32,850 nucleotides of DNA from Mesotaenium endlicherianum (GCA_009602735.1 WELA01005293.1:229923-262772), one strand, 5' to 3'; counted from the first letter of the stretch, positions 19,045 through 29,615 are shown. Notes: generated by a model not told the origin, from the sequence alone. Program-made: numbers and translations.

Positions 19045-20765
19045 ATAAAAGTATAGCGAAAGCCTGAGAATGCCACTTTCTTTGCACTACTTGCAATTAT
19101 TTTCCGCAAACTACAATTGTTGTGAACTCGCCGACATGGGCAAAGAGCTCCCCTAGATGTATTCAATTCTGCATTATTGTTGAAAACTTCTGTTAACTTG
19201 GTTCCCAGATGAACAAAAAATCCTCAGAAAAGTGAGAGCTAGAAACCACCAGAGCCGCATCAGCTATCCTTGAAGAGGAGACGAGCAAAATTATTAAGTT
19301 GAGGAGTGGGAGGATAAAGTATTATGGCTCGACATAACATGTATTGGTCTGAACAAATTAACCAATTTATCTACAACGGCCCTGTGCTACATTGTATTGA
19401 TAATTGTGAAATTGAAATTGATCCCGACCGTAGGGTGTGACCAAACATACTATTTTTTGACAAGCTGTAGAGCTTCACTAATACACGTAGAGTTTATGGG
19501 AAATAATTTAATGAAGATATGATGTTAAGTATTATAGGTGACAAGAAGGCGTGTACGTCCGATTAATTTAACCAATTCATTAATTGTCAACTCCCATACC
19601 CTCCATTGCATTTATAAACTTGACACTTATTGTAGTTGACCTCAGCTGTAGGGTATCACAAAATTTGCTTAGATGTATCATCTTATGTCATCAAGCTAGC
19701 CTTGGGTGTGGGAAGGGTCCACTACGCACTAAGAATTTGCTTTGTGCTCTCCATGGACTACGGTTATTAGAATGGACATATTCCAAGCGCCTTATATTGT
19801 ATTGAAGTTCCTTGAGAGGAAGAAATACTAAACATACTTAAAATTGAAGTCATGTTGGAACGTTCTCTACTTTGCTCAAAGACTTGATAATTGCTCCAAT
19901 TCTGATGATTCAATGAAAAACGACGAAATCCCTATGAATGAAGCACCGTGACGTGTCGCCCCCATCCGGGTGGTGTCCACCTTATAAGAAGCAACTGAAT
20001 TACATGCGTTCGATTGGGTATTAGGCGACTTGGTAGTCGACACACATATAGAGCCTGCATAATGGTCCGCCCATGCTGGAAAGTAGCACTCGACCCCAGC
20101 TCGACCCAACTCGACCTCACTCGACAGAGTATTACGTTCTAACCGACATTAGCGTGCATTAGCGCATCAAAGTTGCTTCTGATTGTTCGTTTATGAATTT
20201 GGGTGATTGTCTGGGGGTCCTTTTTTATCGTCGCACGCGAGACTAAAAGACCTAGAAAGACCGAAAACCTGCGAAAACCAAAGAATTCTAGGCCCTTAAT
20301 TGGCAAGTGCTTGGAAGGGAGCAAGCGTGTAAATGTAAAAAGATGCAGAAAGAGGCCACTTTCACATTTCACATTGTTTTTCTGCCCAGCTATACTGGGC
20401 ATTCAGGGTCACGGTCTCGTCAACATGTTTCTTGTTGATTTCACCCAATATCTCTTCGAAGTTTGACTCAGTACTTACAGCAACGTCAAGGAAAGCCTTC
20501 AGCGTTTAACTTCTCACTCGGCGTTCAACGAGCACCTTTTCATTTGTTTCATGATTACTACACAGGAACATACTGTTATCCACGAAGATGTGGCGATGGT
20601 CTATGGGGTCATGCTCTTTCCTTGATAAATGCCCTCCTCGATCTCTTGGTTATTGCCATACCTAGCTAGGCCGTGGCTTTAGTTGCACAGTAGAAGTCAA
20701 CAAAGTAGGCCGTTTAGTCGAGATAAAGGTCGTCTACGCGGAATTCGAAGGAGAGAGATCGAAAG
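19045..20765 (+). other. No recognised gene; diverged internal repeat; upstream region of the SNARE gene
   Basis: No convincing coding frame was found. A weak direct repeat is visible: AATTAACCAATT to CCGTAGGGTGTGACCAAA (about 19360-19450) resembles AATTTAACCAATT to GCTGTAGGGTATCACAAA (about 19563-19660). Near 20087-20125 short CTCGACC units repeat four times. The promoter and 5' UTR of the SNARE gene should lie in the last several hundred bases, but I see no clear TATA box. Confidence 0.4.
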
Positions 20766-20821
20766 ATGGCTCTTCTCTACACACTCGTTGCACGTGGAAC
20801 GCTCGTGCTGGCTGAATTCAA
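20766..20821 (+). CDS. VAMP71: SNARE gene coding exon 1 (residues 1-18 plus two bases)
   Basis: It encodes MALLYTLVARGTLVLAEF, the first strand and turn of the longin fold, and ends with AA before the donor GTAAGG. The split codon AA/T joins exon 2 in phase. The ATG is the first of a frame that matches the family N-terminus from its first residue. Confidence 0.93.
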
Positions 20822-23800
20822 GTAAGGAAAAGACTTTCACATTGCAGACTCGGCTTTTTTCCTCCTGTGGCTCATTCTATCCTTTTAACGACACTTGGTT
20901 TTGTCCTAATCCGGCATCCCTCTTTTGCAGTTAAAGTCTATGAATCTGTCTTCTTAGGAGGTGTTCCCCATCTTGTCAGCAGGGGGGAACATACCCTCGG
21001 GTAAGGCTGGGGGTTAAGGGTCCACTTAGAACTAAGGTTGGGTTCAAGGGTAAGGGGATCATTAGGGTCCATCTGAATGTTCTCAAAGAGAGCAAGATAG
21101 TAAGCGGACCGTGGGAACGTAAAGGGTTAGGGGTGGGGTGGGGNNNNNNNNNNNNNNNNNNNNNNNNNNNNNNNNNNNNNNNNNNNNNNNNNNNNNNNNN
21201 NNNNNNNNNNNNNNNNNNNNNNNNNNNNNNNNNNNNNNNNNNNNNNNNNNNNNNNNNNNNNNNNNNNNNNNNNNNNNNNNNNNNNNNNNNNNNNNNNNNN
21301 NNNNNNNNNNNNNNNNNNNNNNNNNNNNNNNNNNNNNNNNNNNNNNNNNNNNNNNNNNNNNNNNNNNNNNNNNNNNNNNNNNNNNNNNNNNNNNNNNNNN
21401 NNNNNNNNNNNNNNNNNNNNNNNNNNNNNNNNNNNNNNNNNNNNNNNNNNNNNNNNNNNNNNNNNNNNNNNNNNNNNNNNNNNNNNNNNNNNNNNNNNNN
21501 NNNNNNNNNNNNNNNGTGGGGTGGGGGTGGGGGGGAAGGGGGGGGGAGTCATGCCCGCTTTGTGTTCCCAAAGCCGCGCTCCTAGATGGACATGAGTTCA
21601 CTTACGAATGCCGGTGGCTCTTGTTTAAACCTATGTCTCACGCTCGCTCTGAAGCTCAAAACGTTTGAAGCTCAACGCAAGGAGATTCTCAAATGGCATT
21701 GCCTATGCCTCACATGCTAGACTCTTGACAGGGGAGTTCTCGAGCGTGACGATCCCCCATGCCCCTGGTGATCACAGCGTGAAGGAAGGCTTTCTTGAGG
21801 TTGTCTTAAGGCTACACGTGTGGCGCTCTTGCTGGCCAAGGAGCAAAATTGGGGCAGCTGTCGCATTTCTCGTGCTCGTTATGCTGCCGCCGGCTCTCTG
21901 CCTGTGCTCGCCTGTGTGGCGGAGGGGCCGCGAAGCCAAACTCTCCATGCCACGTGTCGAAACGACGGCCATCGTCTCCGTTATCTGCCTAGCTGGGTGT
22001 AACTCGACTCGGATTAGAATATGCAAGATGAGCGGGCTGAGGAGATGGCCATGGCTGAAGTGTAGTAAGACACATATCATTACAAGACACAGTATAAACT
22101 CAAGACTCACATAGTGAGACACATATGTAGAAGAAGACTTGCATATTATAAGAAGATAGTATATTATACGACTCAAATCATAAGACGTATGTTTTAACAA
22201 TGTTCATATTCGTAGCTGTACATGCGCGCGGACATGCAGAAAGCTAAAAGCCTTGCAGTCTACGGCTATGGCGTGTGCGGAATCTTTTCGTCAGATTACA
22301 TTTGGATGAAGTCAACGAGGAAGATTATCGCACTTATGGATTTTATAGACTACATTCGACATATATATTCGACATTCTGGGGCTTTAAAGTAATGATAAA
22401 GCTAGGGTTTTCTCCTCATCCCCCCTCCCACCCCATCCCACCCCACCGCACCCCACCCTCACACTCCCGCGCCACCCTCCTACTATGGCAGCAAGCGTTG
22501 GCAGCAGTGAGAGTAGCGAGGAGTGGGGCGCCCCCCCTTCTTTCGATCTGGTGTGGCAAGGCCAGCTGGCAGTCGGTCTATCCCCCCTTGCACGGGAAGA
22601 ATCACACATGCGTGGGTGCAAGGCCTCGCGCACGTTCGCCTGTGTGCCTGCCTGCCTGCGCGCGCATGCGTGAACGCGTGTCCACGTGCGCTTGCTTGCC
22701 TGCTTCTGTGCGTGTGTGTGCGCGTGCGCGTGCGCATGCGGCTGTGCGTGCGAGTGTGGGGGTGAGTGCAAGTGTGCTTGTGGTTGTGGGGATGCGGTTG
22801 CGTCTGTGCCTGTGTGCGTGTGGGGTGCGGATGGAGGTGTGCATGCGTGTGGGTCTGGGTACGTGTGAATCGTGTGTGATGGTGTAAAGAAAGGTGTGGG
22901 CGCGTGGGCTTGTGGGTGTGTATGTGCGCGTGGGTGTGTGTGCGCCATCCGGGTGTTGGTGCGTATCTGAGAAAGGGGTGGCTGTGAGTGCTCGTGTACG
23001 TGCGCGTATTTGTGGGCGCATGTGTGGGCGCTCGCGCGCGTGTGTGTGTGTGCATGTGCTTGTGCGTGTGGGTGTTGCGGGCGATGAGAGAGTTATGCAA
23101 CAGTAAGAGAGAGGGGGCTATCTGACATCTCATATCGCATCTGGGGCCTCCTCTCTCTCTGGCAGTGTGTCGACCGGAAACGCCGCCACGGTGGCCCGGA
23201 GGATCCTGGAGAAGCTGCCAGGTGGCGCGCAGGGAGGGGGGGGAGAGATGCGGGTCAGCTACACGCACGACCGCCACGTGTTTCACATCCTCAAGGACGG
23301 CGACTTCGTCTACCTGGCTATGGCCGACGCGCACTTCGGACGTGAGAAATCGATGCCTGTGAGGTCACGAGTGACCTTTGGACATAAAGAGAGGTCGTGT
23401 GAAAAGAAGCGCTCTTGATTGGGGAGGGGGGGGGGGGGGGATCAAGGCTGGCGCTTGCACCTGCTAATTGATGCATGCACCTGCTGATGCTGCGGCGGGG
23501 TTTCAGGGAGGGTGCCGTTTGCGTACCTGGAGGACGTGCAGATGCGCTTCATGCGGACGTACGCGCGCACGGCGCCCACAGCGCTGGCGTACGCCATGAA
23601 CGACGAGTTTGCGCGCGTGCTGGCGCAGCAGATGGAGTACTTCAGCAGCAGCCCCGACGTGGACGCCATCAAGCGCGTCAAGGGCGAGATCAACGAGGTG
23701 CCGCGGCGCCGCCACCTGGCGCCTGACTCGCCCTCCCTCCTGCTCCCGCTAGCTCCTCCTCCTCCTCCTGCTGCTACTGCTAGGACACCCTGCCTGCTTG

Positions 23801-25273
23801 CGCCTCCTCCCTCCTGCTCCTGCTCCCGCTACCTCCTCCTGCCCCTCCTGCCCCTCCTGCCCCTCCCTGTCTACGGGGGCCCTGGGCATACGCCAAGAGC
23901 ACGATGATACGGAAAGGTCATCGATTTCCTCCTTGCTCCTAGGCTCCGGGCTGCTAGCTCCTCCTCGTTCTCGTCTCCTAGGCTCCTAGACTTATAGCAG
24001 CTCCTGGTGCCTAGGCTCCTCCTAGCTCCTGGGCTCCTAGGCTCCTTGACTCGTAGCTTATAACGCCTCCTAGGCTCCTAGGCTCGATCCTAGGCTGCCA
24101 GCTCTCATGCACGCATGCCGCTATGCGGCAGTGCCCCGAGGTGTCTGGCGCTGCGTGCGTGCGTGCATGTTGTACGCGTGTGTCTATGCGTGTGCACACA
24201 GGTGCAGAGCACGCGCGTCGCACATGCGCCCACGCGCCCACGCGCAATCTTGCGCTGCGTGGGCGCACGGGGCGTGCGTTTGTGTCTTCTGCTGCGCATG
24301 CGCGTGTGCACTCTCGTGCGGTGTGTGTGTGCGTGCGTGCAAGGGTTGCGCGTGCTTCATGCTGTGATGGCCCGTGTTCATCATGGCCATTGATGCTTGC
24401 TTATGTCGACAGTCGAAGCTGAAGTCAGCTCTGGCAGCATTCGTCAGCATATAGACAGGGGTATGTGACTGCTTACATCCATTGGATGGGTCCATGTCAG
24501 CTACAACAAGCAGCGGAGGGGTGTGGTCATTCCTGGTCATTCCGTCTCTCTAGGGATATGCTGACGTGGCGGGGCGCGTGCTGACGTGGCGGGCGGCGGG
24601 TCGGGCGGCAGGTGAAGACGGTGATGGTGGCCAACATCGACCGCGTGCTGGAGCGCGGCGACCGCCTCGAGATCCTGGTAGACAAGACGGCGACACTTGG
24701 CGACCACACGTTCCGCTTCAAGAAGCAGGCGCGCGCCCTGCGGCGCGCCCTCTGGTACAAGAACGTCAAGCTCCTGTGAGCACCCCAAAACCCTTACCCT
24801 AATTTCTCTTCCCTCGGGTTCCCTTCGGGTTTTGTTACCCTACTCTCGACTTCATCTGGGCCTATGCCTGTCCCCAAATCCCTCGTGGCATTAGCCTTCA
24901 TGGTCCTGTGAGCACCCCAGCCCTAATTTTTTCACGCGCAGCACTCAAAGTCTATAGTTCAAACTCTACACCCTAAAATGTGTATGAACTGAAAGAACCC
25001 GACTGCATATGCCCAAATTCGTGTGGCCCCCTCCCCAAAGCTCCCGTAAGTACCCAACCCTCAAGGATTTTTTTTTGCTTCAGTTTGGGTTCTGCAATTT
25101 ATCGTCCCGTGACGTCTCCCCTGGGTGTGGGTCACTGGGGGTGGGGGTGGGGCCGTTGTGGGGGGTTGGGGGAGGAATCACACAGCGGGGCAATGACAGC
25201 TGGCTGCCTCGTGGTGCTCTACATCATCGTGGCTATAGCGTGCGGTGGCCTCTTCCTGCCCAACTGCCATTGA
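20766..25273 (+). CDS. VAMP71: VAMP71-type (VAMP7-like) longin R-SNARE, five exons, 224 aa
   Basis: It is a membrane-anchored R-SNARE. In plants the VAMP71 group acts in fusion with late endosomes and the vacuole. Coding exons are 20766-20821, 23166-23341, 23507-23697, 24612-24775 and 25186-25273, all with GT...AG introns and matching phases. The longin domain starts MALLYTLVARGTLVLAEF and runs to about residue 115 (GNAATVARRILEKLPG, YTHDRHVFHILKDGDFVYL, RRVPFAYLEDVQMRF, TALAYAMNDEF). The SNARE motif spans about residues 135-190 (KTVMVANIDRVLERGDRLEILVDKT), with the zero-layer Arg at residue 156. KKQARALRRALWYKNVKL precedes a single C-terminal membrane segment (about residues 198-216, CLVVLYIIVAIACGG). 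Length is close to the usual 220 of the family. The N-terminus and the LPNCH end fit VAMP71 better than VAMP72. Intron 1 contains an N gap. Part of the last exon is repeated at 26229 by a probable assembly error. Confidence 0.93.
21144..21515. other. Assembly gap of 372 N inside intron 1
   Basis: Unknown bases lie between GGGGTGGGGTGGGG on the left and GTGGGGTGGGGGTGGGGGG on the right. Both edges are G runs on the same strand, so the gap is probably a G-rich repeat that could not be sequenced or assembled. The real length is unknown. Confidence 0.95.
22600..23085. repeat. TG/CG-rich alternating purine-pyrimidine tract in intron 1
   Basis: The plus strand is a long irregular run of TGTG, GCGTG and CGCG units (for example TGTGCGTGTGTGTGCGCGTG). 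Such sequence can adopt Z-DNA. It gives long open frames on both strands rich in Cys/Val/Arg or His/Thr/Pro, which are not genes. Confidence 0.8.
23166..23341 (+). CDS. VAMP71: SNARE gene coding exon 2
   Basis: The acceptor follows a CT-rich run (TCTCTCTGGCAG). The exon codes for the longin-domain part VSTGNAATVARRILEKLPGG to LAMADAHFG and ends with the first base of an Arg codon before the donor GTGAGA. A Gly-rich insertion (GGAQGGGGE) stands where homologues have a short polar loop. Confidence 0.92.
23507..23697 (+). CDS. VAMP71: SNARE gene coding exon 3
   Basis: The acceptor is TTTCAG. The split codon gives Arg, then RVPFAYLEDVQMRFMRTYA and YAMNDEFARVLAQQMEYF, covering the end of the longin domain, then the linker and SNARE start (RVKGEINE). 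The donor GTGCCG is poor after its GT, but phase and homology place it here. Confidence 0.9.
23705..24100. repeat. CT-rich and CTCCTAGG-type simple repeats in intron 3
   Basis: From 23705 to 23880 the plus strand is CTCCTCCTGC-like and GCCCCTCCT-like. From about 23930 to 24100 degenerate copies of GGCTCCTAG follow one another. No coding sense is seen. Confidence 0.75.
24105..24345. repeat. Second TG/CG-rich tract, in intron 3
   Basis: GTGCGTGCGTGCATG-like and CGCGCCCACGCG-like sequence resembles the tract in intron 1. It produces overlapping open frames in several phases without any family signal. Confidence 0.7.
24612..24775 (+). CDS. VAMP71: SNARE gene coding exon 4 (SNARE motif core)
   Basis: After the acceptor GGCGGCAG the exon reads VKTVMVANIDRVLERGDRLE to LRRALWYKNVKL. 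It contains the zero-layer Arg (VLER) and the basic stretch before the membrane anchor. The donor is GTGAGC; without splicing there the frame meets TGA at once. Confidence 0.92.
24776..25185 (+). other. SNARE gene intron 4 with repeated donor-like units
   Basis: The splice donor context CCTGTGAGCACCCCA (24773-24787) recurs near 24904-24918, and a looser copy CCCGTAAGTACCCAACCCT lies near 25044. Each is followed by CCCTAA-like or CCTCAA sequence, so the intron seems to have grown by duplication of its own 5' end. CCCTAA units resemble degenerate plant telomere repeat. Confidence 0.55.
25186..25273 (+). CDS. VAMP71: SNARE gene coding exon 5 (membrane anchor and stop)
   Basis: The acceptor CACACAG at 25179-25185 keeps phase with exon 4 (CT/C). 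The exon encodes GAMTAGCLVVLYIIVAIACG and GLFLPNCH, then TGA. A different acceptor at CAATGACAG (25198) would break the frame. Confidence 0.88.
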
Positions 25274-26227
25274 GCTGAGAAGGGACATTCGACATCTGGC
25301 ACTTTAAAGAAGCGTTGACATTTGTCCCCCTACGCAACACCCATCAACCTCTCTGTCCCATCTCCATATGCCGCTCTTCCCTTCAGCTTGGAGGGCGCAG
25401 AGGAGGGGGGTCACTTTCGGGCAGGAGAAGAAAAAAACCTGGGTGAGGTACGTGGAGTTGCGGGCCCGGGCAGCTTCATTGAAGGGACCAAAATGAAGAA
25501 GGGTTCGAAGAGACGTCTTGGTCTCGGGCAGGTGAAATTTTGTTGTATTTCGTTGTGAACCGCAAACGTGTGGGCCCGGGCTGCTTCAGCCTTCAGGAGA
25601 TTGAGCGAGGATGAAGGGGACGACAGTGGACGAGTAGAAAGGCATTGAGAGGAGGTTCCCCCAAAGCCTCTGCTTCTGCTCTCCTCGTCTTCTTTCGCTC
25701 GAAGTCTGAGCGAAGCGCGACGCGTCCCTTCCAGTCCGAGTGAGAGCTTGCAAGCTGGCTAGCTGGGCGGCAGCGGGGAGAAGCCTTCTAGGCCTACCCT
25801 GATGAGGTGGCACTCGGCGCTCCCTCGGCTCTCGCGTTTCTTTTCTGAGACGGGGCGCGCCCAAGACGCCCCGTTGGTTAGGTCGGAGGCGTGGGCCGCA
25901 ATTAAGGTCGTTTGTTTGGGGCCGAGTTACTCAGTCTGGGAGCTTGGCTGGCGTGGCACTGGTGCTGTCAATCCTCCGCACCTTCTTGTGCTCTTCTTGT
26001 TCAGGCCCCAGGGTTGGGGGCTTGGGCTTTGTGTCAGCCTTGTCGCGGTTGATTGTCTCGCGTGTCTTTGCCGAGTGTTGCGATCGGCATTGGCTGGTGA
26101 TCTCCTGCCTGTGATATAGGTATTGGTTCTCTTAATGCGGCACGAGATGCTGCCCTACAAGTCACATATGTAGGACAATGGTTTGACCGTGAGAAGTATT
26201 TGTTGATAGTGCTTAGCCTACTTCAGT
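25220..26227 (+). repeat. First copy of a 1008-bp tandem duplication (end of SNARE exon 5 and 3' flank)
   Basis: The sequence from TACATCATCG in exon 5 to CTACTTCAGT looks base-identical to 26229-27236. It contains the last 17 codons of the SNARE gene, the 3' untranslated region and GC-rich downstream sequence in which no further gene was recognised. Confidence 0.93.
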
Positions 26228-26228
26228 N

Positions 26229-27236
26229 TACATCATCGTGGCTATAGCGTGCGGTGGCCTCTTCCTGCCCAACTGCCATTGAGCTGAGAAGGGACATTCG
26301 ACATCTGGCACTTTAAAGAAGCGTTGACATTTGTCCCCCTACGCAACACCCATCAACCTCTCTGTCCCATCTCCATATGCCGCTCTTCCCTTCAGCTTGG
26401 AGGGCGCAGAGGAGGGGGGTCACTTTCGGGCAGGAGAAGAAAAAAACCTGGGTGAGGTACGTGGAGTTGCGGGCCCGGGCAGCTTCATTGAAGGGACCAA
26501 AATGAAGAAGGGTTCGAAGAGACGTCTTGGTCTCGGGCAGGTGAAATTTTGTTGTATTTCGTTGTGAACCGCAAACGTGTGGGCCCGGGCTGCTTCAGCC
26601 TTCAGGAGATTGAGCGAGGATGAAGGGGACGACAGTGGACGAGTAGAAAGGCATTGAGAGGAGGTTCCCCCAAAGCCTCTGCTTCTGCTCTCCTCGTCTT
26701 CTTTCGCTCGAAGTCTGAGCGAAGCGCGACGCGTCCCTTCCAGTCCGAGTGAGAGCTTGCAAGCTGGCTAGCTGGGCGGCAGCGGGGAGAAGCCTTCTAG
26801 GCCTACCCTGATGAGGTGGCACTCGGCGCTCCCTCGGCTCTCGCGTTTCTTTTCTGAGACGGGGCGCGCCCAAGACGCCCCGTTGGTTAGGTCGGAGGCG
26901 TGGGCCGCAATTAAGGTCGTTTGTTTGGGGCCGAGTTACTCAGTCTGGGAGCTTGGCTGGCGTGGCACTGGTGCTGTCAATCCTCCGCACCTTCTTGTGC
27001 TCTTCTTGTTCAGGCCCCAGGGTTGGGGGCTTGGGCTTTGTGTCAGCCTTGTCGCGGTTGATTGTCTCGCGTGTCTTTGCCGAGTGTTGCGATCGGCATT
27101 GGCTGGTGATCTCCTGCCTGTGATATAGGTATTGGTTCTCTTAATGCGGCACGAGATGCTGCCCTACAAGTCACATATGTAGGACAATGGTTTGACCGTG
27201 AGAAGTATTTGTTGATAGTGCTTAGCCTACTTCAGT
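26229..27236 (+). repeat. Second copy of the 1008-bp tandem duplication, probably an assembly artefact
   Basis: It is separated from copy 1 by a single N at 26228 and shows no difference from it that I could find. It repeats a piece of the last SNARE exon without a splice site. Two other single Ns in the window are also flanked by direct repeats, so this is best read as two overlapping contig ends placed side by side. Confidence 0.85.
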
Positions 27237-28970
27237 CACTAATAAGTGTACTCAGTACACTTTAGAATATACCTGTTCAGGGTACTACATCGTAAACAGA
27301 TTGGCTGTATAATACCTTCGTGTGCGTGTATCAAAGTTGTTAAAGTTCATCCTTTCATTCACTATTCTAGCTTGCGGCCCTCACTGCTCTGTGTGACGTG
27401 GGTGGATGTATTTAATCGCTCTGATGTCTGCCAACTTCAAGACGTGTTCGTCGATGTGCTTGCTCGCACAAGCAGGAAGCATCCTAGGGGCGATCTGGAG
27501 TAACGTCTCTTCAAATTCCGGAATCGGCATTCTCCCGTAGAGAGCCATACCTGCATGTTAGCCCGTGTTGCTTGCTGGGCGCTCTTTCCTTGGAAGACAT
27601 GGACTGCTGCAGTGCTGTTTGGGTGGGAAATCACTACATGTCCCACCTCCCTCTCTGTCCGTCTACAACGTAATTTGCAAGCCATTAATACGCTCTACAT
27701 TGGCATAGCTTGGGCAAGTTGCACTCTTGCAAACTCAAGTTAATTTGACAACTTGTATTCAACTTGCCTGATTTTGAAAGAAAAGGTGATATTAGAAAGA
27801 GTAGCAGGAGTAGTGATGTGCTACGATGCGCGTGGTCTGTTCTTGTCTAAGTTTCTCTAAGCCTGTTTGCTACATTTAGTTCTACCTGATTACGTTAAGA
27901 CAATTTCACCAGTCGTTGTGCAATCTTGCAAAAATATGACTTTTTGCAATAGCCAACATAATGCTATTGCTGTGTCGTAGTTGTTTGCCGGATAGTCTCT
28001 GCAGATTACTGCCAATTGACATTAAAGTACCAAACAAGAGAAAGCAACACTCTTGCGCATGGCTGTCACTGGTACAGCTGGTACAAAACTGAGGGCTCGT
28101 GCCCAACCCCTTGCAACTCCTAGTGTGGGGATTGTAGGGGTGGGTGGGTAAGTGTTGCAGCTTAGTTCCTGCTGCTATGAATGCCGCATTGCAGGAGAAA
28201 GCACTTTAGAGGGGTTTAGGTGTATCGAGCGAAAGCGGCAACAGGTGTGAAATCGGCAATGTTCACACTCTTAAACTTTGGTGTGCAACATTTTGTGTTG
28301 CAAACCTTCAACATGTGCACTTGCGTGTGTGTAAAAGTCTTCTGACAAAAAGCACATAGTTTCTTCAATGAGCATCATTTCATAACTGTATCAGTTTGCA
28401 CTTGTAGACCAGAAACTTATCATTCTATCACTTAACACACTAGAATGTTTAGCATATTTCCGAAGGCATAGCATATCAGTATGGAGAGAACGCTTCGCAC
28501 ATCTGAAAAAATGAATATCACCACAAGGTCCTACCCTCCATGAGCTTCTGTTTAGACACAATTGCTGTGACCTACACGAGGATAAATAGTGTTCATGACT
28601 ATTTTACAAGAATCATGATGTTTGTTTACTCTTTGTCAATATGACATATATACAAATGTAATAATCAAGGGGCGCCAAACTGAAAATTGTAAAGCACCCC
28701 ACTCACACACGTGCTAAGCTTTCCATCCTTCTCGCTAGCTTGTAAAAAGCGCCTGGAGATTCTGCTCCAACGAACCGACGCCCGGACATGCGTGACAAAT
28801 TTGAACAACGCCAAATCTTGCCCAACACCATGTTGCAAACAGCCATAGCTGCCTCCCTCCTCTCCTCACCTTTTTCCTACGCTTCCTCACACCCTCCTTT
28901 CACATTTCTATCCACAGTACAGAGAATGCTCTCTCCCACAACCTCGTTTTCGAGCCATCTCACGGCCTAA
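27237..28970. other. No gene recognised
   Basis: Mixed AT/GC sequence with only short open frames on both strands. I found no family motif, no tRNA-like structure and no strong repeat. Confidence 0.45.
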
Positions 28971-29530
28971 GGTGAGATAAAGCGTCACCACGATGGTCCA
29001 CAAAGACGCTCTAAGAGCGCCTCTCTCTAATAATGAAAAGCGTCCTGAAGAATAAAAGAAGGGCGAGACCTTGGCGAGCCGCATTGTTGTGAGGCGCTGG
29101 ACTAAGACGAACCCTTGTCGATTCTGTGATCCCACAAAATGACTGCACCGTCGGGACCCACACTACACAATAAGGACGCATGAAGGAGTAATGCGGAGTA
29201 CACTACGAGCAAGCGAACTCCGCAAAAATACAGAGAAAGGCCGGCTCGTCCCACTCGCAACCCCTTGCGTGAGGAGGACACTCGCAACCCTTGTGTGAGG
29301 GGGACCGAGCTGACATCAACAATCCAAGCAGGCCACAAAACCGCCTCTTCACGCGGCGGTGTCAATTGAGTAGGAATTGGATCGAGTGGTAGTGGTGAGC
29401 GTCACTATATAGGGAACGCCTCTTTACTGCACTCTCTCCCAAAGAGAGGGAAAATTTGAAGTCCCCTCCATACTTTCGCCGTGTTTCACGGCAGGTGAGG
29501 GGGGCCGGTCTGACGTCAACAAACCGGGGC
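28971..29530. repeat. Repeat-bearing region with a TATA-like site, unknown element
   Basis: A tandem pair starts CACTCGCAACCC (29252-29278 and 29279-29305, about 27 bp each). A second direct repeat, GTGAGGGGG then CCG, CTGAC, TCAACAA, occurs near 29296-29327 and 29496-29527, 200 bp apart. AAGCGTC and GACGCT units recur near 28980-29050. CACTATATAGG lies near 29402. This may be the remnant of a mobile element, but no ends could be defined. Confidence 0.4.
29109..29180 (-). pseudogene. Possible WD40-repeat fragment
   Basis: On the minus strand the frame reads CSVGPDGAVILWDHRIDKGS and then a stop. GPDG-V-LWDHR resembles the end of a WD40 blade. A possible acceptor TTGTGTAG precedes it, but there is no second blade nearby and no good donor. 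It may be a relic exon or chance. Confidence 0.25.
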
Positions 29531-29615
29531 GCATATACTTGAGTCGTGTGAAGCCGTGCGTCAGCGTGAGAGAGGCGAGCAAGCAGCTGGCAGCTAGCAG
29601 CTGGACAGCTGGCGG

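Noticed and set aside
21083..21668. Open frames running through the N gap
   Set aside because: Unknown bases cannot end a frame; the frames have no meaning.
22485..22673. MAASVGSSESSEEWG as the N-terminus of the SNARE gene
   Set aside because: It has no longin similarity; the exon at 20766 encodes the expected N-terminus with correct splice phase.
22385..23334. Long minus-strand open frames (up to 283 aa) rich in His, Thr and Pro
   Set aside because: They are the translation of the CA/CG tract in intron 1 of the SNARE gene; several frames are open at once and no family motif is present.
25322..27128. Two identical sets of small open frames suggesting a duplicated gene family
   Set aside because: They arise from the 1008-bp copy around the N at 26228, probably one region assembled twice, and match no family.
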